A model generated the notes under the pieces. That model saw only the letters and a program-made list of their open reading frames with translations. It was not told where the DNA came from and did not search any database. A stretch of 59,645 bases of DNA from Corynebacterium mendelii. GTDB lineage: Bacteria > Actinomycetota > Actinomycetes > Mycobacteriales > Mycobacteriaceae. The translations under genes and the position numbers were made by a program. Location: NCBI RefSeq assembly GCF_017307055.1, contig NZ_JAFLEQ010000017.1, forward strand, positions 70,444-130,088. The letters run 5' to 3'. This document shows, in pieces, positions 18,563 to 27,022 of this stretch (its first letter is position 1; each line of letters opens with the position of its first letter).

Positions 18563-19180
18563 TTAATCGTCGTCATCGTCGTCGATGTCGTCGAGATCGA
18601 TGTCGTCATCGTCATCGTCGTCGAGATCATCCAGGTCGATGTCTTTGTTGGGGGCGGCGGTTTTCTTCTCCGCCGGCCCGGTCGAACCCTGGCGCTCAAT
18701 GACGGCATCAAGCTCCGCGAGTATCTCCCGGGCGGTGTTTTCGTCGACTGCTTCAGCCAGGGCAAGTTCCCCGACCAGAATCTGACGGGCTTTGTTGAGC
18801 ATGCGTTTTTCACCGGCGGACAGTCCCCGGTCCTGGTCGCGGCGCCACAGGTCACGGACGACTTCCGCCACCTTGTTGACATCCCCCGAGGCCAGCCGCT
18901 CCTGGTTGGCTTTGTAGCGCCGGGACCAGTTGCCTGCTTCCTCGACATCGGTTTCCCGCAGGACACCGAACACGCGGCGCAAACCTTCCTCGCCGACAAC
19001 GTCACGCACACCGACGAGTTCGGCGTTTTTGGCCGGCACTTTCACCGTCAGATCGGACTGGTGGATTTGCAGGACGAGAAAGTCGAGTTCCTCGTCACCG
19101 ACTTTCCTTTTTTCCATGCCCTCAATGACGGCGGCGCCGTGGTGCGGGTAGACGACGGTGTCGCCAACCTTGAACTCCAT
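18563..19180 (-). CDS. carD: CarD-type RNA polymerase-binding regulator with acidic tail
   Basis: A 205-residue transcription factor that binds the RNA polymerase beta subunit through an N-terminal Tudor-like RID ([21 protein letters not shown]) and stabilises the open complex with its C-terminal helical domain ([34 protein letters not shown]). After about residue 165 the chain adds an extension ending in about 26 residues made of D, I and L, almost all Asp, encoded by GAT/GAC triplets. M. tuberculosis CarD (162 aa) lacks such a tail. ATG 19180 has AGGAGA at good distance. Confidence 0.95.
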   Translation of the reverse strand: MEFKVGDTVVYPHHGAAVIEGMEKRKVGDEELDFLVLQIHQSDLTVKVPAKNAELVGVRDVVGEEGLRRVFGVLRETDVEEAGNWSRRYKANQERLASGDVNKVAEVVRDLWRRDQDRGLSAGEKRMLNKARQILVGELALAEAVDENTAREILAELDAVIERQGSTGPAEKKTAAPNKDIDLDDLDDDDDDDIDLDDIDDDDDD

Positions 19181-19820
19181 GCGTTTGATTCTCCTGCCAG
19201 CTTTGTCAACAAGCTTGTCGTTAAAAACTCAAGACTTCTTTTACCTGGTGCACAGGTGTTGTTTCCCGGCTGCGTCAGCCGACTGCACCATACAGCCCGG
19301 CAACCGTGTACCGGACGGGGATACGGTCGGCCATTCTATCATGCCGGCAACCAGCGTATTTCGGGCCGCTGACCGGTAAGTGGCCCGGGGTTTCGGACCA
19401 CCGCGGCCGGCACGCCCCGGGCCATATCCCGGAACCGGCGGGACAGACAGAAAAGACAGCAGATGTTCTTGCCCCCGTTTTTTCGGCCGGGATCATCCCC
19501 CTGCCCTGTACGGGTTCGCTCCGGGCGCAGAGATCCCGTTGCCCGGCACCCCGGTGCCGCCGTCCCCGCCGGGGTGGATAACGTGGGATTGATCACGTTT
19601 CGGGACGCTGCCGCGTGCCCGAAAGCGGCCACAAGCCCCCACAGCGTCGGTTAAACTGGCCACACGGTTCCCGGGCGACAGATAACGCTTGCAAAAGTAT
19701 GCCCCCGGACCACCCCTGTGAAGTGGTCTGAAACTGGGAGCGGCCCCACCCGAATACTAAGGTGTTTCCCAGAAGCTGATCCACCCGACCCCAAGTCTTC
19801 AGATGGAGGACGAACAAGTG
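19181..19820. promoter_or_regulatory. Divergent carD / lpqE control region
   Basis: No gene in 640 bases. On the carD side, ACCTG-GTGCA-CAGGT (19243-19257) is a perfect inverted repeat about 65 bp before the ATG. On the lpqE side, GACCAC and GTGGTC (19708-19713, 19723-19728) form another, and TACTAA near 19758-19763 may be a -10. No assigned regulators. Confidence 0.45.
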
Positions 19821-20396
19821 ATGACCCTCAAGTCCGTCGCACGGCCCGGTGCTGTCGCGGTGACCGCAGTAGCAGCCGCGCTGACCTTAGGTGCCTGCAG
19901 CGCCGGCCAGGTGTCCCAGACCGCCCACCAGGTTGCCGCCGTCAACGGCGCCTCAGCTGACACAGACAACGGTAAAGTCGGCGTCCGCGACGTCACCGTT
20001 GTTGTCAGTGATGACGATCCGATGGCTGACCTGAAATTCACCGCCATCAACAACGACACCGACATGAAGACCTACACCCTGAAGTCGGTGACCGTGGACG
20101 GCCAGAAAGTCACACTCGGCGATTCCCCCGAGCTTGCCCGCAACTGTCTGCTGGTGGCCGACACCCTGATGCAGGAAGACAACCTGCAGGTGCCGGAGAA
20201 CTCCTGCATGTACTACACCACCGCCAATCTGAAAAACACCGGTTTCCCGGTCGGCGGCAGTGTTCCGGTGCAGTTCGACTTCGGTGACGGCACCACCGTG
20301 GCCGTTACTGCCGCTGTCGCCGAGCCGGTCCTGAAAGCCGGCAAGGTCGACCGCAACTACAAAGGTGACCACGCCGACAGCAAGGAAGGCCACTAA
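19821..20396 (+). CDS. lpqE: LpqE-like lipoprotein
   Basis: A 191-residue exported lipoprotein: basic start MTLKSVARPG, hydrophobic helix, lipobox LTLGAC (Cys 26). The mature domain, rich in beta-type sequence (VGVRDVTVVVSDDDP, KFTAINNDTD), resembles mycobacterial LpqE (Rv3584), which likewise lies between divergent carD and radA. GGAGGA at 19804-19809 can serve either ATG 19821 or GTG 19818. Function unknown in the family; probably a copper-chaperone-like (PCuAC-type) or envelope protein, low certainty. Confidence 0.8.
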   Translation: MTLKSVARPGAVAVTAVAAALTLGACSAGQVSQTAHQVAAVNGASADTDNGKVGVRDVTVVVSDDDPMADLKFTAINNDTDMKTYTLKSVTVDGQKVTLGDSPELARNCLLVADTLMQEDNLQVPENSCMYYTTANLKNTGFPVGGSVPVQFDFGDGTTVAVTAAVAEPVLKAGKVDRNYKGDHADSKEGH

Positions 20397-20466
20397 AGGC
20401 CCGGGGCTGTCCCGCCACGGTTGATTGATTGGTGCGTGGCGGCCGTAAAAACCCCGTGACAATTGT

Positions 20467-20512
20467 CCCTGCCCCACCGGCCGGACCCGGTGGCAGGGTC
20501 GGGTGAGTTTTT
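20467..20512 (+). terminator. Probable terminator after lpqE
   Basis: CCCTGCC(CC)ACCGG pairs with CCGGTGGCAGGG, a 12-pair stem with a two-base bulge, followed nine bases later by TTTTT (20508-20512). The rest of the 320-bp gap before radA has no gene. Confidence 0.6.
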
Positions 20513-20717
20513 CTCGCACTCATGGCACAACGACCCCCAGCCGGGCACGGTGGCCCCCACCGTGCACCCCGCAGGCTGCGGGGTCTTTGTCGTGTCTTCA
20601 ACAGGGTGCCGACAGTCACCGGCCGGGTGGGTGACCGCCGTGCCCGGCAGACGGCGCGGTGGGGTGGCGCAGGTATCCGGAAAGGCCGTCTCGCACCCCC
20701 GGACTATGTTTATCACC

Positions 20718-22130
20718 ATGGCGAAAAGACCCCGGGTAATGCACAGCTGTTCCGAGTGCGGCTACTCCACACCCAAGTGGCTGGGCCGCTGCCCCGAATG
20801 CGGCTCGTGGGGAACCATGAGTGAGCAGGCTGTGGCCTCCCCCGGCACAGCCCCGGCGATTGCCACCCTGGCGCCCTCCAGTCCGGCACTGCCGTTGACC
20901 GATATCGATCCCGGGGCCGCGGTGCGCACCACCACCGGGATCGGTGAGCTGGACCGGGTGCTGGGCGGCGGCATTGTTCCCGGCTCGGTGGTGCTGCTGG
21001 CCGGGGAACCCGGGGTGGGTAAATCCACCCTGCTGCTGGAGGTTGCCTCCCGGTGGGCGAAACAGCCCACCACCTCCACCCGGGGTGGGGCGACCAGAAC
21101 CGCGTTGTATGTGACAGCCGAGGAATCCGTCGGCCAGGTGCGCCTGCGGGCCGAACGCACCGGCACCATCGCCGACACCTGCTATCTGGCCGCCGAATCC
21201 GATCTGGAGGTCATCTTCGGCCATGTCGACACACTCAAACCGTCACTGGTGATCGTCGACTCGGTGCAGACGGTGCGCGCCCCGGGGGTGGAGGGAACAG
21301 CCGGTGGGGTCGCCCAATCCCGGGCGGTGACCGCAGGGTTGACCAGTTTGGCCAAATCCACCGGAATCCCGATTCTGCTGGTCGGCCACGTCACCAAAGA
21401 CGGCGCTGTGGCAGGCCCCCGGGTGCTGGAGCACCTGGTGGATGCGGTCCTCGGTTTCGAGGGCGACAAACACTCCTCGCTGCGGATGCTCCGGGGAATC
21501 AAAAACCGTTTCGGCGCCACCGATGAGGTCGGCTGTTTCGAACAGACCGACGGCGGTATCCGGGAAGTCCCCGACCCGTCGGGACTGTTTTTGTCCCACC
21601 GGGACACCACCCCCGACGGGGCGGCGGTCACGGTGGCCGTCGACGGGCTGCGCCCCCTGCTGGCCGAAGTGCAGGCCCTGGTTGTCGAATCCCCCCGCCA
21701 GACCAATCCGCGGCGGGCCGTCACCGGCCTGGACCCCACCCGGGTGCCGATGATTCTGGCTGTACTGCAGGCCCGGGCGAAAGTGACCGGCACCTCCAAC
21801 CAGGATGTGTATGTGGCCACGGTGGGCGGAATGAAAGTCACCGAACCGGCCGCCGATCTGGCCATCGCCCTGGCTGTGGTGTCAGCCCAGACCAGCCGGG
21901 TGATCGCGCCGGGCACAGTGGCTGTCGGTGAACTGGGGTTGGCCGGTGAAATCCGGCGGGTCCCTGATCTGGGGCGACGGCTGAAAGAAGCCGCCCGGCT
22001 GGGTTTCACCCGCGCTCTGGTGCCGCAGGCCGGCCTGTCGGATACCGCTGTTCCGGCCACCATGACCGTCCGGGGGGTCGCCAGCCTGGCAGAGGCTGTG
22101 GCCGGTGTTTTCGGCGACGCCACACGCTAG
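20718..22130 (+). CDS. radA: DNA repair protein RadA (Sms)
   Basis: A 470-residue RecA-like branch-migration ATPase and helicase. The N-terminal zinc finger is CSECG...CPECG, Walker A is GEPGVGKS near 96, the RadA-specific KNRFG motif is near 261, and the C-terminus is a Lon-protease-like domain without catalytic Ser (NQDVYVATVGGMKV). ATG 20718 is chosen since TATGTT ends seven bases upstream, a leaderless signature, and homologues start at MAK. disA, which follows radA in M. tuberculosis (Rv3586) and many relatives, is missing here: only 93 bp separate radA from a convergent gene. Confidence 0.96.
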   Translation: MAKRPRVMHSCSECGYSTPKWLGRCPECGSWGTMSEQAVASPGTAPAIATLAPSSPALPLTDIDPGAAVRTTTGIGELDRVLGGGIVPGSVVLLAGEPGVGKSTLLLEVASRWAKQPTTSTRGGATRTALYVTAEESVGQVRLRAERTGTIADTCYLAAESDLEVIFGHVDTLKPSLVIVDSVQTVRAPGVEGTAGGVAQSRAVTAGLTSLAKSTGIPILLVGHVTKDGAVAGPRVLEHLVDAVLGFEGDKHSSLRMLRGIKNRFGATDEVGCFEQTDGGIREVPDPSGLFLSHRDTTPDGAAVTVAVDGLRPLLAEVQALVVESPRQTNPRRAVTGLDPTRVPMILAVLQARAKVTGTSNQDVYVATVGGMKVTEPAADLAIALAVVSAQTSRVIAPGTVAVGELGLAGEIRRVPDLGRRLKEAARLGFTRALVPQAGLSDTAVPATMTVRGVASLAEAVAGVFGDATR

Positions 22131-22223
22131 TTTTTTCCGGGACCCCGGCCCACAGCACCGTGTCGGCGGGGCAGTGTTTTTTACCCGGCAGCCCGGTTGT
22201 CCCCCCATCCACGGCGGGAGTGA

Positions 22224-23000
22224 TCAGCGGCTCAAATCAGCCGGCGGGGCCAGGTTGAAGGTTTTCGCGTCGGAATGATTGCTGCCGATCAGCGCGTGCA
22301 GGTAGAAACCACCGGGGGCGGCTTCCGGGCGGAGTTCACATGCGCCGGGGGCTGATTCGGTGCGTGACCACACCGCCTCGTAGTAGGTTTCCTTGCCCGC
22401 CGGGAACGTCTGGGTACCGGTTCCCTCAGAGGAATTGCAGTCCACATCGGCCCACACCCGGCGGTTGGTTGCCAGATCATAGACCTCGAAGCGCAAAATA
22501 TTGTCGTTCAGGTCGATGACACAGTCCGCCGTGGTCGGATTGCTGACCGTCATATAGAACTTCGGCATTTCACCGGGACTGTAGGTAGACTTGTCGGTGG
22601 TGGCGGTGACCACCAGATCGTCCAGCTGGCAGGTGTTTTTCACCGGGGCTTCCCGCACCACAGTGGTGGTCGGCGCCATGGTCTGCTCGCCGGTTTCGGC
22701 CGGCGGCGCGGTGGTCACCCCCTGGGTGGGTTGATCCGACGGCGTTACGGAAGTGGTGGACGCCCCCGTGCCGCTGGCCTGGGTGGTTGTGGTCTCCACG
22801 GCGCCGGACTGCTGGCTGTCGCCGGTTGTGGCCCCGCCGAACAGCGTCATGATCCAGATGATCACCGCGACCACGGCGATCAGGACCACCAGTGCCGCCA
22901 CCCGGCGGCGGATGTAGATTTTCCTCGGCAGCGGGCGGTGGCCGGGGGCCCCGCCGGGGCGGGCGGGATCCGGACGACCGTGACTCTGACGCGACTCCAT
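22224..23000 (-). CDS. Conserved single-pass membrane protein (Rv3587c-like)
   Basis: A 258-residue protein with a short Pro/Arg-rich cytoplasmic start, one membrane helix (about 34-54, VAALVVLIAVVAVIIWIMTLF), a Thr/Ser-rich linker (about 60-115), and an extracellular domain with four cysteines (NTCQLDDLVV, ADCVIDL, VDCNSSEG, GACEL). Similar proteins stand between radA/disA and carbonic anhydrase in mycobacteria. Function unknown; the extracellular beta-rich domain could bind an envelope component. TAAAGT lies eight bases before the ATG, a possible leaderless start. Confidence 0.75.
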   Translation of the reverse strand: MESRQSHGRPDPARPGGAPGHRPLPRKIYIRRRVAALVVLIAVVAVIIWIMTLFGGATTGDSQQSGAVETTTTQASGTGASTTSVTPSDQPTQGVTTAPPAETGEQTMAPTTTVVREAPVKNTCQLDDLVVTATTDKSTYSPGEMPKFYMTVSNPTTADCVIDLNDNILRFEVYDLATNRRVWADVDCNSSEGTGTQTFPAGKETYYEAVWSRTESAPGACELRPEAAPGGFYLHALIGSNHSDAKTFNLAPPADLSR

Positions 23001-23107
23001 AACCTGTTACTTTAAGGCGGGGTCACAGCCGAACGTGCGATAGGCGCACCCCGGCGTGTCCCACGGCGGCGGTTCTGCACCGGCCGGGGCGGGCCGGGTT
23101 TTTTCAC

Positions 23108-23776
23108 TCACGCCCCGTCGGGGAAGGCTTCCTCCCAGTCGGATTCCCGGAAACCGACCTCCACCAGCGGGTCGGCCAACCCGTCGCTGAGCCGGTAGCG
23201 CACCCCCACCAGGCCGCACATGCCCGCAGTGACCCGGGCTTTGATTTCCGGCGACCGGGACAGCACCTGGTCGACGGTTTCACCGACATGGCGTTCCTCC
23301 ATTTCGGCGATCGTGCCGGTTCCGGCCGCCCGGGCCTCCATAATCGACGGCGATACTTTTTCGATCAGGACGCGCTGGTAGCCGTTGGGAATGCCTTTGC
23401 CGTCAATGGCGTCCACGGTGGCCTGCACCGCGCCGCAGGATTCATGGCCCATCACCACCACCAGCGGCACATGCAGTGATTCCACCGCGTATTCCAAAGA
23501 ACCCAGCACCGCCATGTCGATGATTTCCCCGGCGGTGCGCACCACAAACAAATCCCCCAGCCCCTGGTCGAAGATCATCTCCACCGGGGCGCGGGAATCA
23601 GAACACGCCAGCACCGCGGCAATCGGCGACTGCCCCAACGTCAATTCCAGGCGCCTGCGCCGGTCCTGGTTGGGTCTTTCGGTTTTGAAATCCATGAAAC
23701 GCCGGTTGCCGTCTTTCAGCGCCCGCCAGGCGGCGGAGGGGGTCTGCGGGCGGTCGGTGGTGATTGTCCGGGCCAT
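23108..23776 (-). CDS. Beta-carbonic anhydrase
   Basis: A 222-residue zinc enzyme interconverting CO2 and bicarbonate, supplying bicarbonate for carboxylases. Zinc ligands and catalytic dyad are visible: CSDSR (Cys58, Asp60, Arg62) and GHESCGA (His111, Cys114). Mycobacterial homologue is Rv3588c (canB), at the equivalent place before mutY. The usual RNAGN segment reads RTAGE here. Divergent from mutY with a 288-bp gap that shows no other gene. Confidence 0.93.
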   Translation of the reverse strand: MARTITTDRPQTPSAAWRALKDGNRRFMDFKTERPNQDRRRRLELTLGQSPIAAVLACSDSRAPVEMIFDQGLGDLFVVRTAGEIIDMAVLGSLEYAVESLHVPLVVVMGHESCGAVQATVDAIDGKGIPNGYQRVLIEKVSPSIMEARAAGTGTIAEMEERHVGETVDQVLSRSPEIKARVTAGMCGLVGVRYRLSDGLADPLVEVGFRESDWEEAFPDGA

Positions 23777-24064
23777 ATCGGTGGGCTTTCTTTCGCGGGT
23801 GGGCTGGGAAGGACACCATCACGGTAAACACAATCCCCACGCCCCGGGGCGTGAAAGGACACGCGGTGCCTTCCGGGACCATTATGACTCCCCCGTTCAG
23901 GCGACGGGGCGTAAACCCGGTGTGATACTGGTCGAATACCATCCGCCCGACTGCTTCGACCTGCACCTCACCCATCGGCTGCCGCTGCCCGCCCCGGCAC
24001 CGGCGGGTGTCATCTGGCGCTTATCATCCCCCGCGGGCCGCAACCGGCTACAATCCGCATCACC

Positions 24065-25000
24065 ATGACCGTCCCCAGCACCAGCACCAGCACCCGCACA
24101 CCCCCACCGGTTGATCCGGCATATCTGGCTGATGTGCTGTGCCGCTGGTACCGGATGCACCGGCGGCAGCTTGCCTGGCGCACCGCTTCCACCAGCCCCT
24201 GGGGTGTGCTGGTCAGTGAGGTCATGAGCCAGCAGACACCGGTTGCCCGGGTGGAACCCGCCTGGCGCGACTGGATGCGCCGCTGGCCCACTCCCACCGA
24301 TCTGGCGGCTGCGACACCGGCGGAGGTGATTACCGCGTGGGGAAACCTGGGATACCCGCGGCGGGCGCTGAGGCTGAAAAGCGCCGCCGAGACAATAGCC
24401 GCCGACCACGCCAACCGGGTGCCGGAGGATCTTGACCAGCTGCTGGCTCTTCCCGGTATCGGCGACTACACCGCCCGGGCGGTGGCCTGTTTCGCCCACG
24501 GGCACAATGTGCCGGTGGTTGACACCAATGTCCGGCGGGTCATCGCCCGACTGGTCAAAGCCCGGCCGCTGGCCGGCAACGCGAAAAAATCCGATCTGGC
24601 TGATGCCGCGGCCCTACTGCCCGATGATCCGGATACCGGACCGGTGGTGTCTGTGGCTTTGATGGAACTGGGGGCCCTGGTGTGTACCGCTGCCGCGCCG
24701 CAGTGCGGCAGCTGCCCGGTTGCCGCAGTATGCGCCTGGGTTGCGGCCGGTCAACCGGAACCGGATGCGGGCGAGCTTGTGGCGGCGAAAAAACGGGTGC
24801 AGAAATTCACCGGCACCGACCGGCAGGTGCGCGGAAAAATCATGGCGGCGCTGCGCGGGGGTACCGCCAGCATCACCGACGAAGAGATATCGCGCCTGTG
24901 GCCGGATGGCATCCAGCTCCGGCGGTGCCTGGACAGTCTCATCAGCGACGGGCTGGCCGAACACACCGGTGGCGGACGCTACCGGCTGCCGCAGCAGTAG
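24065..25000 (+). CDS. mutY: A/G-specific adenine glycosylase
   Basis: A 311-residue base-excision repair enzyme removing A mispaired with G or 8-oxoG. The catalytic core is complete: Glu near 51 in VSEVMSQQTPV, the helix-hairpin-helix LPGIGDYTA, Asp near 152 in VVDTNV, and the 4Fe-4S cysteines spaced C-x6-C-x2-C-x5-C (about 205-222). The C-terminal part after 240 is shorter than E. coli MutY and lacks an obvious MutT-like domain, as is common in actinobacteria. TACAAT (24049-24054) sits ten bases before the ATG. Confidence 0.93.
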   Translation: MTVPSTSTSTRTPPPVDPAYLADVLCRWYRMHRRQLAWRTASTSPWGVLVSEVMSQQTPVARVEPAWRDWMRRWPTPTDLAAATPAEVITAWGNLGYPRRALRLKSAAETIAADHANRVPEDLDQLLALPGIGDYTARAVACFAHGHNVPVVDTNVRRVIARLVKARPLAGNAKKSDLADAAALLPDDPDTGPVVSVALMELGALVCTAAAPQCGSCPVAAVCAWVAAGQPEPDAGELVAAKKRVQKFTGTDRQVRGKIMAALRGGTASITDEEISRLWPDGIQLRRCLDSLISDGLAEHTGGGRYRLPQQ

Positions 25001-25032
25001 CACACAACCGGCTGTGGTGGCGGGTGCCACCG

Positions 25033-26595
25033 CTAGTCGGGAAACACTTCTCCGCCGCGGTCGCGGCGCGGCAAGGCACCGGGATCTGTCGGCTCGGCGG
25101 GAAAACGGCCGTGGTCTTTGTCGCGGAGCAGCCTGCCGCGCAGGGTCGTGGTGTCGGTGTGCGGCAGCCGGGTGAGCAGGTTCGTCGGTTTGGCGACCTC
25201 CCCGATCTTTTTGGCCGCGGTTTTCACCACCGTCGGCTGCGGCAGATCATCGACCGGGTCGAGCGGTTTGGAAAAGTCAATCACCCGGCCGAAGGTCCAG
25301 TTCCGGTCGGTGAGCATGCGGGCGGCGGCCAGACCCGCGGCAATGAACACCACCACCAGGCAGGCTGTTGCCGCATTGCCGATGGCCTGATCCATATTGC
25401 GGGTGTTGAGGTAGTACATCGAGCGGTACATCGCCACCCCGGGAATCATGATCACTGAGGCCGGGACTGTGACCGTAATCCGCGGGATGCGGGCGGTGTT
25501 GGCCACCACCGCGGCAATCAGGCCGATAATCAGGCCGGCGACGAAACCGCCGTACTGGACGGAAACATCATGCCCCACCATCACCAGGCGCACCATATTG
25601 CCGACCACGGCAACACAGGCCGCGGTCAACACCATCCTGCGGGAGGAATTGAACAGCACCGAAAAGCCCGCCACACCGACAAATGTCGCCCCGGCGGCGG
25701 CAATGTACCAGCCGGCATCCGGCGGCCCGGGGGCTGCCGGCAGCGGGTTCAACCCGGTCACGGCAGAGACCATGCCCACCGAAATCGTGGCGGTCAAAAT
25801 CACCGACAGGGCATACGTCAACCGGGCCACCCCGGCGTCAATGTCGAAGCGGGACAAATCCAGCAGGGAGGAAAACAGCGGGAAACCGGGAATGAGGAAC
25901 AGGGCGGCGGCCACATACCCGGCGGCAAAGCTGGAAGGATCCCGGTCGGTGAGGTTCAGGGTGACAATGAGCATCGTCACCGCGTAGTACATCAGCGCCG
26001 ATGCGGCACCGGCCACCGCCACGGTGCCCAGCTGGTTGAAATGCCTGCGGCCGAACACGGTGCGCACATACTGACCGAATGCGGCGGCAATGGCAACCAC
26101 CGGGATTTCAGCCCACGGGTAGTGGTTGAGCACCGCGAACGCCCCACAGGCGAAACCCGAGGCCAGCACCACCGAGGTTCTACTCCAGCGCTGGTTGACA
26201 TTGGCATCGATGTAGTCGAGTGCCTCGTTGAGGTCGTCGACACTGATGCGGTGGTGCAGTCTGTGGGTGAGGTTTTCCAGCGCCTCGATACGGGAAGCAT
26301 TGACAGCCGGGTTCTGCCGCACCGACACCACGGTGCGGAAATGCTCCCCCTCCCGGAAGGTGCAGGTGATCGTATTGACCCCGACAATCGGATCCAGGCC
26401 GTCGAAGCCGAGCGCCCGGGCGGCACGTTTCATGCCGCGCATCACCCGGTAGCCGGCGGTCCCGGACTCCATGAGCATGGTGCCCAAACGGATCACCGCT
26501 TCCGCTTCAACTCCCAGTTCATGCTGGACTTTCGCCTCCTGGGTCCACTTGAGATCCTCGGGGGGTTTGCGGCTCGCGTCTTTTTGACCGGACAC
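25033..26595 (-). CDS. ThrE-family (DUF1212/ThrB-like) membrane exporter, second copy
   Basis: A 520-residue protein of the threonine/serine exporter family, more distant from C. glutamicum ThrE than the gene at 5 kb. The cytoplasmic N-terminal domain carries AEAVIRLGTMLMESGTAGYRVMRGM, followed from about residue 150 by roughly ten membrane segments, with FLIPGFPLFSSLLDL and VSVQYGGFVAGLIIG in the transport domains and a hydrophilic tail of about 80 residues. In other bacteria this family exports small amino acids or dipeptides; the substrate here is unknown. It is convergent with mutY, 32 bp away. Confidence 0.85.
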   Translation of the reverse strand: MSGQKDASRKPPEDLKWTQEAKVQHELGVEAEAVIRLGTMLMESGTAGYRVMRGMKRAARALGFDGLDPIVGVNTITCTFREGEHFRTVVSVRQNPAVNASRIEALENLTHRLHHRISVDDLNEALDYIDANVNQRWSRTSVVLASGFACGAFAVLNHYPWAEIPVVAIAAAFGQYVRTVFGRRHFNQLGTVAVAGAASALMYYAVTMLIVTLNLTDRDPSSFAAGYVAAALFLIPGFPLFSSLLDLSRFDIDAGVARLTYALSVILTATISVGMVSAVTGLNPLPAAPGPPDAGWYIAAAGATFVGVAGFSVLFNSSRRMVLTAACVAVVGNMVRLVMVGHDVSVQYGGFVAGLIIGLIAAVVANTARIPRITVTVPASVIMIPGVAMYRSMYYLNTRNMDQAIGNAATACLVVVFIAAGLAAARMLTDRNWTFGRVIDFSKPLDPVDDLPQPTVVKTAAKKIGEVAKPTNLLTRLPHTDTTTLRGRLLRDKDHGRFPAEPTDPGALPRRDRGGEVFPD

Positions 26596-26986
26596 TGCTT
26601 AACCGGCCACCTTCCTAATCTGCGGTCGTCGCCCGGACGGGGAAACAACCGCCGGGAATGAACACCCGTCGATGGAACCGTCAGGCGGGCGTGGCCATTT
26701 TAATCCCGCCACACCACCGTCAGGCAACACGGTTTCACATCAAATAAAAGCACCGGGCGTATTCACCGGCGCGGCAGCCCTGCAGTCAACACCACCCCGG
26801 CAACGCCCGTTAACGCAGAAAAACAGTGCTTTTCACCACCCGGCGGACAGGTGTTTTCGGGGCGGTGAAAATTGCCGGCGTGAGATTGGTCCCACCGGTT
26901 TGGCAGCAGGTGAAAAAACCGGCGGGACCCGGGTGGGGCGCAGCGACCTGGCCCACCCGGATCCCGCCGGGAATATGTGCCCCCAT
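26596..26986. other. Intergenic region upstream of second thrE-like gene
   Basis: About 390 bases with no supported gene. It should contain the promoter of the minus-strand exporter; no convincing hexamer pair was found. Confidence 0.4.
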
Positions 26987-27015
26987 CCGCCGGTGACACA
27001 GCATGCCACCGGCGG
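26987..27015 (-). terminator. Hairpin after clpC
   Basis: CCGCCGGTG and CACCGGCGG form a perfect nine-pair stem with an 11-nt loop, starting seven bases past the clpC stop. No T-run follows, so it is a candidate non-canonical terminator. Confidence 0.5.
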
Positions 27016-27022
27016 CAACAAG

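Noticed and set aside
17155..19372. 534-codon plus-strand frame (17768-19372) across ispD and carD
   Set aside because: Antisense to two conserved enzymes and rich in shadow residues; no independent evidence.
25033..26595. Second ThrE-like gene as a pseudogene
   Set aside because: The frame is intact over 520 codons with conserved membrane segments; it is a distant paralogue.
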